This document shows positions 7,152 to 15,352 of a stretch of DNA of 16,128 bases, in pieces. A program made the position numbers and the translations under genes. Source of the DNA: a bacterium UBA7470 (lineage in GTDB: Bacteria; Pseudomonadota; Gammaproteobacteria; Burkholderiales; Burkholderiaceae_C); the NCBI GenBank assembly GCA_002479815.1, contig DLPA01000048.1:2414-18541 (forward strand), given 5' to 3'. The stretch's first letter is position 1, and the number at the start of each line of letters is the position of its first letter. The notes beneath the pieces were generated by a model that was given only the letters and a program-made list of their open reading frames with translations, was not told the DNA's origin and made no database searches.

Positions 7152-7313
7152 ATGTTGTGGACTAGCAACGAAACCGACCGCAAGATCAATAAAAAGATGC
7201 GGTTTCTTTGCGTAAGCCGCAGCCTTCTGGTGCAATAGCATCAACTTCCCAAACGGAGGTTGGCTCGCGGGCCACGCCCAACGCCTCTTTTTTCAACCTT
7301 GGAGAAACTCTCA

Positions 7314-8234
7314 ATGAAAAAGACTCTGATTGCACTGGCCGCTGTGGTTGCCACCGGTGCTGCTTTTGCCCAATCTTCCGTAACCATGTACGGTGTGGCC
7401 GATATTTCTGTTGGTGATGACAACGTTGCTGGCACCAAATTCCGCGCTTTTGCCAGTAACACAATGAACAACGGCACCAGCCGTCTGGGTGTTCGTGGCA
7501 CAGAAGACCTCGGCGGTGGTTTGAAAGCTTCCTTCAACTTTGAACAAGGCATCAGCTTGCTCAACGGCGCAACTGACGCCAACACCTACCAACGCGCTGC
7601 ATGGGTAGAACTGTCTGGTGGTTTTGGTGCCTTGCGCGCTGGCCGCAGCTTGTCCCCCACATTCTTTGGCGTTGCTGCTTACGAATTGACAGGCACAGCC
7701 AACTACTCTGCCTTGGTGAACCAATTTGGTTTCGCTGGCGCCGCAGGTGGTTCACGTAACAACTCCATGATTGCTTACACCACACCAAACATGGGTGGTT
7801 TGACAGCGACAATCGGTACCGTGTTGTCTGGCAATGACGCATCTGCTGCCGCCGGCAATCAAAGCAAGTACGACTTGAACGTGATCTACAAATCAGGTCC
7901 GTTGGTTGCTGCCTTCACCTACGCCAAAGTTCAAGGCGTGGACAAAGGTTGGTCCTTGGGTGGTTCTTACAACTTGGGCGCTGCTACCATTGCTGCCAGC
8001 TACCAAGATCCCACAGGCGCCAACAAAGGCTTCACAATCGGCGCATCCACCAAAGCAGGTCCTGTCATGTTGACATTCGACATTGCACGTGTGACCAGCG
8101 GTGCCAAAAACACAGACTTCTTGTTGGAAGCAAAATACCCCCTGTCTAAACGCACATTCGCCTACGGTGCATTCCACCGTGAAGGCCAAGCCAAAGTTAA
8201 CACCTACGGTGTTGGCGTTCGCCACAACTTCTGA
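7314..8234 (+). CDS. outer-membrane porin 1 (Gram-negative beta porin family)
   Basis: 306 residues from ATG 7314, with GGAG at 7301-7304. A signal peptide (MKKTLIALAAVVATGAAFA, about 1-19) is cut before QSSVTMYGVADI, the standard first strand of beta-proteobacterial porins. SRLGVRGTEDLGGGLKASFNFE (strand and turn), RAGRSLSP at the constriction-loop region, SKRTFAYGAFHR and a C-terminal Phe (VGVRHNF, the assembly signal) are all typical. It should form a trimeric 16-stranded barrel for diffusion of small solutes; selectivity cannot be told. It is somewhat shorter than many homologues (340-370 residues), implying short outer loops. It is followed by two hairpins, and a possible NtrC-type site lies upstream. 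Confidence 0.93.
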   Translation: MKKTLIALAAVVATGAAFAQSSVTMYGVADISVGDDNVAGTKFRAFASNTMNNGTSRLGVRGTEDLGGGLKASFNFEQGISLLNGATDANTYQRAAWVELSGGFGALRAGRSLSPTFFGVAAYELTGTANYSALVNQFGFAGAAGGSRNNSMIAYTTPNMGGLTATIGTVLSGNDASAAAGNQSKYDLNVIYKSGPLVAAFTYAKVQGVDKGWSLGGSYNLGAATIAASYQDPTGANKGFTIGASTKAGPVMLTFDIARVTSGAKNTDFLLEAKYPLSKRTFAYGAFHREGQAKVNTYGVGVRHNF

Positions 8235-8239
8235 TATTG

Positions 8240-8260
8240 AAGCTGACTTAAAGTCAGCTT
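8240..8260 (+). repeat. perfect hairpin just after porin 1
   Basis: AAGCTGACTT (8240-8249), a single A, AAGTCAGCTT (8251-8260): 10-bp perfect arms five bases after the porin stop. No T tract follows, so it is not a terminator alone; it may stabilise the mRNA 3' end. Confidence 0.55.
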
Positions 8261-8272
8261 GATGTCGCTAAA

Positions 8273-8305
8273 AACCACCCGAGCTGAAAAGCCGGGTGGT
8301 TTTTT
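8273..8305 (+). terminator. intrinsic terminator of porin 1
   Basis: AACCACCCG (8273-8281) pairs with CGGGTGGTT (8293-8301) over 9 bp, with a short A/G-rich loop and a run of six T (8300-8305). Classic rho-independent terminator on the plus strand about 40 bases after the porin stop. Confidence 0.85.
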
Positions 8306-8350
8306 GTTTTGTTGTAGCTAAACAAGCACATGACAGTTGCAACACGGACA

Positions 8351-8387
8351 AATAAAAACCCCCAACAGTCTGGACAACTGCTGGGGG
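8351..8387 (-). terminator. intrinsic terminator of porin 2
   Basis: On the minus strand CCCCCAGCAGT (8387-8377) pairs with ACTGTTGGGGG (8369-8359) with one mismatch and a 7-nt loop, then TTTTTATT (8358-8351). It is placed about 35 bases after the porin 2 stop. Confidence 0.85.
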
Positions 8388-8423
8388 ACTTTGTGAGAGG
8401 GATGGAAAACGCCAGCGAATCTC

Positions 8424-9362
8424 TTAGAAAGAGTGGTTCACACCGACCGCAAACAAGTCTGCATCGACAGCGCCAGACTTACGGTTTTCAGCGCGGTAAC
8501 CACCGTAGATTGTGGTGCGTTTAGACAGCGCATAGCCAGCAGCAACGCTGAACGCGCTGTCGGCACGAGCACCTTTGACTTTCGAGTTGGCATAACCCAC
8601 AGACAGTGTCAATGCGCCGCTCAGGGGAATGTCTGCACCCAACTGATAGGAGTCGGTACGCGCACCCAAAGTCGGTTTGGATGTGTAGTAGCTCGCCAAC
8701 AATTTCGCAGAACCCAAGTCGTAAGAGCCGTTGATCATGGTGCCTTTTTGACCCACTGCGGCATCGTTCTCATAGCCCAAACCAGCGTAGATGGGGCCAT
8801 TGGCGTATTTGATATGCAGCGCTGTGTTGCGCTTGGCAGCGTTGCCGCTTAATTGAGAACTGATGGCGCCGCTGAAGCCAGAGAGTTCGGGCGTGGCGTA
8901 GTAAATCTGTCCGTTTGCTGTGCCAGTGTAAGAGTTCAACCACACTTTGTTGGCAGACAGAGCGGAGTCAAAGCCGCTGTTGGCAGCGCCGTACATATCA
9001 TCCAACGCGTTCCAGCTCTTGCCCAGTTTGAGGGTACCGAAATTGCCGCTGAAACCGACATTGGCTTGGCGATCCCATGTTTGACCTGTACCTGCAGCCG
9101 CATTGTTGGTGGCGCCGTTGGCCAAGTTCAGGTATTGCTCGAAGTTGAAGTTGGCTTTCAAGCCGCCGCCCAGATCTTCCGAGCCCATGACGCCCAAACG
9201 GCTGGAGCCGAGACCATCCGTACCGGTTTGAAATTTACCGCCTTTGAATTTACCGACCCATACATCGGCCTTGCCGTACAAAGTGACAGAAGATTGGGCG
9301 GAAGCCACGCCTGTGGCAGCCACGGCAGCCAAAGCGGCCAGTGCAACTAAAGATTTTTTCAT
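8424..9362 (-). CDS. outer-membrane porin 2 (Gram-negative beta porin family)
   Basis: 312 residues from ATG 9362, with AAGGA 8 nt upstream; the in-frame ATG at 9371 has that sequence too close to work. Signal peptide MKKSLVALAALAAVAATGVASA, then QSSVTLYGKADVWVGKF. It shares the porin 1 plan: SRLGVMGSEDLGGGLKANFNFEQ, KLGKSWNALDDMYG at the constriction-loop region, ALSKRTTIYGGYR and a terminal Phe (VGVNHSF). The sequence between motifs differs clearly from porin 1, so these are diverged paralogues, not a recent duplicate. The two genes converge, each with its own terminator in the 190-bp gap, so they are separately expressed. Confidence 0.93.
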   Translation of the reverse strand: MKKSLVALAALAAVAATGVASAQSSVTLYGKADVWVGKFKGGKFQTGTDGLGSSRLGVMGSEDLGGGLKANFNFEQYLNLANGATNNAAAGTGQTWDRQANVGFSGNFGTLKLGKSWNALDDMYGAANSGFDSALSANKVWLNSYTGTANGQIYYATPELSGFSGAISSQLSGNAAKRNTALHIKYANGPIYAGLGYENDAAVGQKGTMINGSYDLGSAKLLASYYTSKPTLGARTDSYQLGADIPLSGALTLSVGYANSKVKGARADSAFSVAAGYALSKRTTIYGGYRAENRKSGAVDADLFAVGVNHSF

Positions 9363-9778
9363 CACTTTCATCCTTCAAAAAAAGAACCATGAACAAAATA
9401 AGTGGTGGTGCTGAAACAAAACCGATACACAGCCAACTGTAAAAATGACCACATATCGCCGTTTGATGCACAGCAACAACAGTGCCAATGTAATCAAACT
9501 GTCTTCAGTTTCAGCGTTGCCGTACAAATAAGGCGGGGGTTTGCTGATGTCTTTCGCAGCAAAACAACAGTTTTTAAATTGCCGATTCTCTGTGCCCAAT
9601 AATGGGGAAAACCCTAGACTTGGCAGCAACAAAATGCGCACGGTATTGAGTCATTTTTTGCGCCTTTATGGTGCGTCACCAACGTGTCAGTCTCAGGACT
9701 TTTCCACGGAGAAACCCCCTCCAATCAGCTGACACCCTTCAGGCATACTGTTTGTCTCAGTTCATTTTGGAGTTGCTC
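9363..9778. other. divergent intergenic region between porin 2 and the ABC operon
   Basis: About 415 bases, more AT-rich than the flanking genes, which must hold the promoters of porin 2 (minus) and of the peptide-transport operon (plus). I see no confident -35/-10 pair, no strong palindrome and no believable small gene. The frame of binding protein 1 is open upstream to 9668, but that portion lacks signal-peptide character. Confidence 0.5.
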
Positions 9779-11353
9779 ATGAATTTGAAGCTTTCTGCGC
9801 TGTGCGTTGCTTTAGCGATGTCAGGTGGTATGACCGCATATGCCAAAACATTTAAATGGACCAGCGCAAGTGACATTCCCACGTGGGACATTCATTCGCA
9901 AAACAATGCGCTGGCCAACGGGGTACACGCAGCTGTGTACGAGTCTTTGGTGTACTACAACAGCAAGACATTCAAGATTGAACCCGTATTAGCCACTTCT
10001 TGGAAACAAGTGTCGCCCATTCAGTTGCGGTTGAGCTTGCGCCAAGGCGTCAAGTTTCATGATGGTTCTGCATTCACGGCTGACGATGCGGTCTTCTCTT
10101 TGCAGCGTGCCATGTCCAAAACATCCAACTTCACCATCTATGCCCAGGGCATTGATAAAGTCGTGAAAGTGGATGCCAACACCATCGACGTCTTCACCAA
10201 AGAGCCTAATCCCGTCTTGCTCAACCAAATGACCGAATTGCGGATGATGAGTAAAGCATGGGCCGAAAAGAACAAATCGGTGGAACCCAAAGACATCAAA
10301 ACCCAAGACGAAAACTTTGCGCATCGCAACGCAATGGGCACAGGGCCATTCAAACTCAAAGAATGGCAGCCCGATCAAAAAATTGTGCTCATCAAGCATG
10401 ACGCTTGGTGGGGCAAGGCGGACAGTAATGTGACCGAAGTTGTCTATACCCCTGTCAAAGCCGTCGCAACCCGAATGGCGGCATTGCTGTCAGGCGAGGT
10501 GGATTTTGTATTAGACCCCAGCCCTCAAGATTTACCCCGTGTGCGCAATACGCCCAACCTGAAAGTGATTGATGGCATTGAAAACCGCACGATTTTCTTA
10601 GGGATGGATCAGTTTCGTGACGAGCTTCCCAGCAGCAACATCAAGGGTAAAAATCCCTTGAAAGACGTGAAAGTACGCAAGGCGCTGTACCAAGCCATTG
10701 ATATTCAAACCATCAATAAAGTCACCATGCGCGGCTTGGGCCAACCCACGGGTGCGTTGGTGGCACCTCAAGTCAACGGCTGGTCGAAAGACGTCGATCA
10801 GCGTTATCCCTATGATGTCGAAGCCGCTAAAAAGCTGTTGGCGGAAGCGGGCTACAAAGACGGGTTTGAAGTCGATTTTGCCTGCCCCAACAATCGTTAC
10901 ATCAACGATGAAGCGATTTGCCAGGCCGTGACCGCCATGTGGTCAAAAATTGGTGTCAAAGCCAAGTTGCGGACGTTGCCTTTGGCCACCTACTTTCCCA
11001 TGATCCAGCGGTATGAAGCCAGCATTTATATGTTGGGTTGGGGCGTGCCCACCTTTGATGCGCTTTACAGCATACAGTCCTTGGTGCGCAGTGTCGGTGC
11101 TGGCGGAGACGGCAACTACAACGTGGGCCGTTACTCCAATCCACAAATGGATGCCTTGGTCGAGCGGACCAAAAAAGAAACCGATTTGAAGTTGCGCACC
11201 GAGTTGCTGACCAAAGCCCTCGCCTTGCAAAATCAAGACGTGGCGCACATTCCTTTGCATAACCAAGTCATTCCTTGGGCGATGAAGAAAAACATTGAGG
11301 TCGTACACCGGGCCGACAACCGGCTCGACTGGCGACTCATCAAAGTGAACTGA
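9779..11353 (+). CDS. ABC transporter periplasmic binding protein 1 (peptide family 5)
   Basis: 524 residues from ATG 9779, with GGAG at 9769-9772. Signal peptide about 1-22 (MNLKLSALCVALAMSGGMTAYA) without a lipobox cysteine, so a soluble periplasmic protein. Family 5 (DppA/OppA-like) features: LATSWKQ, LRQGVKFHDGSAFTADDAVFSLQRA, MGTGPFKLKEWQPDQ, and the C-terminal lobe with FLGMDQFRDEL, VRKALYQAIDIQTI, PYDVEAAKKLLAEAGY and HIPLHNQVIPWAMKKNI. It captures a peptide or similar oligomeric ligand for the downstream permeases; ligand unknown. It is paralogous to binding protein 2 at 13751-15334, with about half of residues shared in the C-terminal lobe by eye. First gene of the operon. Confidence 0.93.
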   Translation: MNLKLSALCVALAMSGGMTAYAKTFKWTSASDIPTWDIHSQNNALANGVHAAVYESLVYYNSKTFKIEPVLATSWKQVSPIQLRLSLRQGVKFHDGSAFTADDAVFSLQRAMSKTSNFTIYAQGIDKVVKVDANTIDVFTKEPNPVLLNQMTELRMMSKAWAEKNKSVEPKDIKTQDENFAHRNAMGTGPFKLKEWQPDQKIVLIKHDAWWGKADSNVTEVVYTPVKAVATRMAALLSGEVDFVLDPSPQDLPRVRNTPNLKVIDGIENRTIFLGMDQFRDELPSSNIKGKNPLKDVKVRKALYQAIDIQTINKVTMRGLGQPTGALVAPQVNGWSKDVDQRYPYDVEAAKKLLAEAGYKDGFEVDFACPNNRYINDEAICQAVTAMWSKIGVKAKLRTLPLATYFPMIQRYEASIYMLGWGVPTFDALYSIQSLVRSVGAGGDGNYNVGRYSNPQMDALVERTKKETDLKLRTELLTKALALQNQDVAHIPLHNQVIPWAMKKNIEVVHRADNRLDWRLIKVN

Positions 11354-11370
11354 CGACAGCAGAAAACGCG

Positions 11371-11396
11371 CCCTCTTTTTGCATTGAAACAGAGGG
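11371..11396 (+). repeat. small intercistronic hairpin
   Basis: CCCTCT (11371-11376) and AGAGGG (11391-11396) form a 6-bp stem around 14 nt in the 89-nt gap after binding protein 1. There is no T tract, so it is more likely an mRNA-stabilising or attenuating element than a full terminator; such stems after binding-protein genes often help keep that protein in excess over the permease. Weak stem. Confidence 0.35.
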
Positions 11397-11442
11397 TCAG
11401 GGAGGAGTATTGCTGTTCGCGTCGTTCAGATAGGTTGGCTCC

Positions 11443-12423
11443 ATGTTTGCTTTTATTCTTCGTCGGTTGGTACAGGCCACCATCGTGATGGTGACGGTGG
11501 CTTTTATCTCATTCATGCTTTTTCAATATGTGGGCGATCCGGTCGTCTTTCTATTAGGGCAGGATGCCACGCCTGAGCAAATTCGCCAATTGCGTGCCGA
11601 CTTGGGTTTGGATCAACCCTTCGTTGTGCAGTTCTGGCATTTTTTGGTGAATGCCGCGCAGGGTGAGTTTGGTTTGAGCTTGCGCCAAGGCGCCAAGGTC
11701 TCGCGCTTGATTGCAGAACGGTTTCCGGCCACGTTGGAACTCGCCCTGGTTGCTGCTGCGTTGGCATTATTGCTTGGTATTCCTATGGGGGTCTATGCCG
11801 CTTTGCGCCGTGGTAGTTTTTGGGCACAGGTGTTCATGACCTTTTCTTTGCTCGGCGTGTCGCTTCCTACGTTTTTGATTGGGATTTTGTTGATTCTGGT
11901 GTTTGCCGTGAATCTGGGTTGGTTTCCCAGCTTTGGGCGTGGCGAAGTGGTTGACATGGGCGGGTGGACCACTGGGTTGCTCACGGCCAAAGGCTGGCAT
12001 CACATCACGCTACCCGCCGTCACCTTGGCGATTTTTCAGCTCACGCTCATCATGCGTTTGGTACGTGCCGAAATGCTGGAAGTCCTGCGCACCGACTACA
12101 TCAAGTTTGCACGCGCTCGTGGGCTGACGGATCGGGCCATCCATTTTGGTCATGCCTTGAAAAATACCCTTGTCCCTGTCATGACCATCACCGGTTTGCA
12201 ACTGGGGGGCTTGATTGCTTTTGCCATCATCACCGAAACCGTGTTTCAGTGGCCGGGTATGGGCTTGTTGTTCATCCAAGCGGTCACGTTTGCAGACATT
12301 CCGGTCATGGCGGCGTATTTGTGCCTGATTGCCCTGATTTTTGTGGTGATTAACTTGATTGTTGACTTACTGTATTTTGCTGTAGACCCCCGCCTACGCA
12401 TGGATCGCGCAGGAGGCCATTGA
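11443..12423 (+). CDS. ABC transporter permease, DppB/OppB family
   Basis: 326 residues from ATG 11443. Inner-membrane subunit of a peptide-type importer. N-terminal membrane segment in MFAFILRRLVQATIVMVTVAF, the family motif LGLDQPFVVQFWHFL, then further membrane segments; the EAA loop that docks with the ATPase is at about 205-235 (EVLRTDYIKFARARGLTDRAI...HALKNTLVPV), followed by ETVFQWPGMG and a final segment ending VDPRLR. Length is usual. The ribosome-binding site before the ATG is weak; a strong GGGAGGAG lies 35 nt upstream at 11400-11407 without a suitable start codon. It should pair with the DppC-like permease beyond binding protein 2. Confidence 0.94.
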   Translation: MFAFILRRLVQATIVMVTVAFISFMLFQYVGDPVVFLLGQDATPEQIRQLRADLGLDQPFVVQFWHFLVNAAQGEFGLSLRQGAKVSRLIAERFPATLELALVAAALALLLGIPMGVYAALRRGSFWAQVFMTFSLLGVSLPTFLIGILLILVFAVNLGWFPSFGRGEVVDMGGWTTGLLTAKGWHHITLPAVTLAIFQLTLIMRLVRAEMLEVLRTDYIKFARARGLTDRAIHFGHALKNTLVPVMTITGLQLGGLIAFAIITETVFQWPGMGLLFIQAVTFADIPVMAAYLCLIALIFVVINLIVDLLYFAVDPRLRMDRAGGH

Positions 12424-12424
12424 C

Positions 12425-13678
12425 ATGACCGCACACCACAGCATCCCACCTTCCAGTCGTTGGCGTGTGCAAGGCCGTGCCTTTGCGCACATTGCCACAT
12501 TCCACCCTGAATTGACCAGCCTGCGCCGCGACTTGCACGCCCATCCTGAACTGGGCTTTGAAGAACGCTACACCAGCCAGCGCGTCATTGAGGCACTCAA
12601 GGTCTGCGGTGTGGATGAGTTGCACACCCACATTGGAAAAACGGGCGTCGTTGCGGTGATTCACGGTAAAAACCGCAGCAGCAAGCGTATGCTGGGGTTG
12701 CGGGCAGACATGGATGCCCTGCCCATGACGGAGCACAATGAATTTCCGTGGCGCTCTACCAAGCCCGGCCTCATGCACGGGTGTGGTCATGATGGGCACA
12801 CCGCCATGCTGGTGGGCGCAGCTCGTTATTTGGCGGAAACTCGCCAATTCGATGGCACGGCGGTGTTGATTTTTCAGCCTGGCGAAGAAGGCTATGCGGG
12901 TGCCAAGGCCATGATCGACGATGGATTGTTCGAGCGGTTTCCGGTCGATGCTGTCTACGCCATGCACAACTGGCCGCAAATGCCGCCTGGCTCCATCGGC
13001 ATCAACCCCGGCCCCATGATGGCTGCCGCAGACCGCATCACCATCCACATCAGCGGCAAAGGCGGGCATGGGGCGCACCCTTATCTCACGGTTGATCCTG
13101 TGTTGGTCGCGGCGCACCTCATCACAGCGGTGCAAAGCATCGTGTCTCGCAATGTCAGGCCGTTGGACAGCGCCGTCATCAGCCTGTGCGCCATGCACGC
13201 GGGTGAATTGGGCGCATTCAGCGTCGTGCCCGGAGAGGCCACCCTTGTCGGTACGGTGCGTACGTTCAAGCCCAGCATTCAAGCCATGATCGAACAACGC
13301 CTGCACGAATTGTGCAGTGCGGTGGCACTCGGGTTTGGCGCCACAGCCACGGTGCGGTACGAACGCATCTACCCAGCTACCCTGAACACACCAGCCGAAG
13401 CCGAATTTGCGGCGGATGTCGCCGAAAGTTTGGTCGGTGCCGAGCGTGTCAACCGCCACCTAGAACCCAGCATGGGAGCTGAAGACTTTTCGTTCATGTT
13501 GCAAGCCAAACCCGGTGCGTATTTGCGGCTGGGCCAAGGTGCAGAAAACGGCGTGGGAAGCTGTTTTTTGCACAACAGTCGTTACGACTTTAATGACGAC
13601 GTGCTTCCCCTGGGGGCTGCCTTGCACGCCAGTTTGATTGAGCAGGGCATGCCCTTCGACCCTTCTGCGCCTGCCTGA
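12425..13678 (+). CDS. M20D-family amidohydrolase (hippurate hydrolase/aminoacylase-like)
   Basis: 417 residues from ATG 12425, one nucleotide after the permease stop, with AGGAGG at 12411-12416. Cytoplasmic metal-dependent amidase: RRDLHAHPELGFEE (about 34-47), LRADMDALPM (92-101), MHGCGHDGHTAML (117-129; Cys120 and His122 metal ligands), QPGEEGYAGAK (151-161; Glu154/155 catalytic and metal), AMHNWP (His181), GKGGHGAHPY in the dimerisation domain, and SMGAEDFSFM plus a late HNSRYDFND His. Members cleave N-acyl amino acids, amino-acid conjugates or short peptides. No signal peptide, so it should act on the imported ligand. Its place between permease and binding-protein genes suggests uptake and hydrolysis are linked; exact substrate unknown. 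Confidence 0.93.
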   Translation: MTAHHSIPPSSRWRVQGRAFAHIATFHPELTSLRRDLHAHPELGFEERYTSQRVIEALKVCGVDELHTHIGKTGVVAVIHGKNRSSKRMLGLRADMDALPMTEHNEFPWRSTKPGLMHGCGHDGHTAMLVGAARYLAETRQFDGTAVLIFQPGEEGYAGAKAMIDDGLFERFPVDAVYAMHNWPQMPPGSIGINPGPMMAAADRITIHISGKGGHGAHPYLTVDPVLVAAHLITAVQSIVSRNVRPLDSAVISLCAMHAGELGAFSVVPGEATLVGTVRTFKPSIQAMIEQRLHELCSAVALGFGATATVRYERIYPATLNTPAEAEFAADVAESLVGAERVNRHLEPSMGAEDFSFMLQAKPGAYLRLGQGAENGVGSCFLHNSRYDFNDDVLPLGAALHASLIEQGMPFDPSAPA

Positions 13679-13750
13679 ATGACGTGCGGTGCATCCCTGC
13701 TGCTGCCTTGAGTTGATTTCGTGTGGCTCTTGTTTTTAGGAGATTTGAAG

Positions 13751-15334
13751 ATGACGTTCAAGAAAAAAACCGCTTTGGTACTTTCTGGCCTCGCCGTCGC
13801 GGCGCTGGCCTCTGTTGCCCATGCACAAACCATACGCATCGGCAACCAAGGCGATGCCTTGTCCATGGATCCGCACTCGCTCAACGAGTCGTTGCAACTC
13901 AGCGTCACAGGCAACGTCTATGAGCCGCTGGTCGATCGTGGCAGCAAACTGGAACTCATCCCCGCGTTGGCGACCGGCTGGAAACAAACCAGCCCCACGG
14001 TGTGGCGCTTTGAACTGCGTCCCAATGTGAAATTCCATGATGGAACCGCTTTCACCGCCGACGATGTGGTCTTTTCGTTTGCGCGTGCCGCAGGCGATGG
14101 CTCTGATATGCGCAGCTACACCAACGACATCAAAGAGGTTCGCAAAGTCAGCCCCTTGGTCGTTGAAATTGAAACCAAAGCGCCTTTCCCCATCCTGCCC
14201 GATGTGATCTCTTTGGTGTACATCATGAGCAAAGAGTGGTCAGAAAAAAACCAAGCCACCAAGCCCGTGGACAGACGCAAAGGTGTCGAAAACACCGCCT
14301 CGTTCAAAGCCAATGGCACAGGCCCCTTCCGGGTGCGCGAGCGCCAGCCCAACGTCAAAACCACCTTCCAGCGCAATCAAAACTACTGGGGCAAGATCGA
14401 AGGCAACGTGCAAGACGTGGAATACACCCCCATCGGCAACGATGCCACCCGTGTCGCCGCCTTGTTGGGCGGACAAATCGACGTGATGGAACCCGTGCCT
14501 TTGCAAGACGTACCCCGCATCAACAGCAGCGGTAAAACCAAAGTCCTGCAAGGCCCCGAGCTGCGCACCATCTTCTTGGGCATGGACCAAAAACGCGACG
14601 AGCTGCTGTACTCGAACGTCAAAGGCAAAAACCCCTTCAAAGACAAGCGGGTGCGTCAAGCCTTTTATCAGGCCATCGACATCAACACCATCCAGCGCGT
14701 GGTCATGCGTGGCGCGTCATCGCCCACGGCCTTGATGGTCGGGCCGGGCATCAATGGCTTCAATGCCGACCAAAACGTGCGCCTGCCCTACGACGTGGAA
14801 GCGGCTAAAAAACTGCTGGCCGAGGCGGGCTACCCCAACGGCTTCGAAGTCAGCATGAACTGCCCCAACGACCGCTACGTCAACGACGGTGAAATCTGCC
14901 AAGCCGTCGCTGCCAACCTTGCGCGTGTCGGGGTAAAGATCAACCTGCAAGCCGAAACCAAGGGCACGTATTTCCCCAAAATTTTGCGCCGCGATACCAG
15001 CTTTTATTTGCTGGGCTGGACACCCGGCACCTACGACTCCCACAACCCGCTCAACTCGTTGATGCGCTGTGTCGATGACAAAGGCGCAGGTCAATTCAAC
15101 CTCGGCGCTTATTGCAACCCCAAAGTCGATGAGTTGACCGCCAAAATCCAGTCTGAAACCGACACCACCAAACGCAACGCCATGATCCGTGAAGCCTTCA
15201 AGATTCATGCAGACGATGTGGGCCATTTGCCCCTGCATCAACAAGCCTTGGCTTGGGGCGTGTCCAGCAAAGTCAACTTGGTTCAACGTGCCGACAACAT
15301 GATGCCGTTCCGTTATATGTCCGTTCAACCCTAA
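13751..15334 (+). CDS. ABC transporter periplasmic binding protein 2 (peptide family 5)
   Basis: 527 residues from ATG 13751, with AGGAGA at 13738-13743. Signal peptide about 1-24 (ends SVAHA) before QTIRIGNQGDALSMDPHS, no lipobox. Family 5 motifs: NVYEPLVDRG, LRPNVKFHDGTAFTADDVVFSFARA, NGTGPFRVRERQPN, FLGMDQKRDELLYSNVKGKNP, VRQAFYQAIDINTI, PYDVEAAKKLLAEAGYPNGFE, and LPLHQQALAWGVSSKV. It is a clear paralogue of binding protein 1, mainly in the C-terminal lobe, with ligand-facing stretches more different (for example LGWTPGTYDSHNPL against LGWGVPTFDALYSI), which suggests a different ligand range. It appears more GC-rich at third positions than binding protein 1. It follows the amidohydrolase after 72 nt and precedes the second permease. 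Confidence 0.94.
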   Translation: MTFKKKTALVLSGLAVAALASVAHAQTIRIGNQGDALSMDPHSLNESLQLSVTGNVYEPLVDRGSKLELIPALATGWKQTSPTVWRFELRPNVKFHDGTAFTADDVVFSFARAAGDGSDMRSYTNDIKEVRKVSPLVVEIETKAPFPILPDVISLVYIMSKEWSEKNQATKPVDRRKGVENTASFKANGTGPFRVRERQPNVKTTFQRNQNYWGKIEGNVQDVEYTPIGNDATRVAALLGGQIDVMEPVPLQDVPRINSSGKTKVLQGPELRTIFLGMDQKRDELLYSNVKGKNPFKDKRVRQAFYQAIDINTIQRVVMRGASSPTALMVGPGINGFNADQNVRLPYDVEAAKKLLAEAGYPNGFEVSMNCPNDRYVNDGEICQAVAANLARVGVKINLQAETKGTYFPKILRRDTSFYLLGWTPGTYDSHNPLNSLMRCVDDKGAGQFNLGAYCNPKVDELTAKIQSETDTTKRNAMIREAFKIHADDVGHLPLHQQALAWGVSSKVNLVQRADNMMPFRYMSVQP

Positions 15335-15352
15335 GCGCTAGGAGTGCGTTCC

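Noticed and set aside
7205..7225. Another copy of the GAGCTGCTTACGC repeat (TTTGCGTAAGCCGCAGC)
   Set aside because: Only about nine bases (TTGCGTAAG) match; the flanks do not align with copies A or B.
7152..7313. Sigma54 (-24/-12) promoter downstream of the NtrC-type palindrome
   Set aside because: I looked for GG-N10-GC with consensus flanks; the only spacing match (around CGGAGGTTGGCTCGCG) differs too much from TGGCACG-N4-TTGC.
11410..11433. Mini-ORF from TTG 11410 coupled to the permease
   Set aside because: The GGGAGGAG run is only 2 nt from the TTG, too close for initiation, and the peptide would be 7 residues.
12350..13459. Long minus-strand frame (369 codons) opposite the amidohydrolase
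   Set aside because: Antisense shadow of a clearly functional M20D gene; the product is His/Arg-rich and without recognisable domains.
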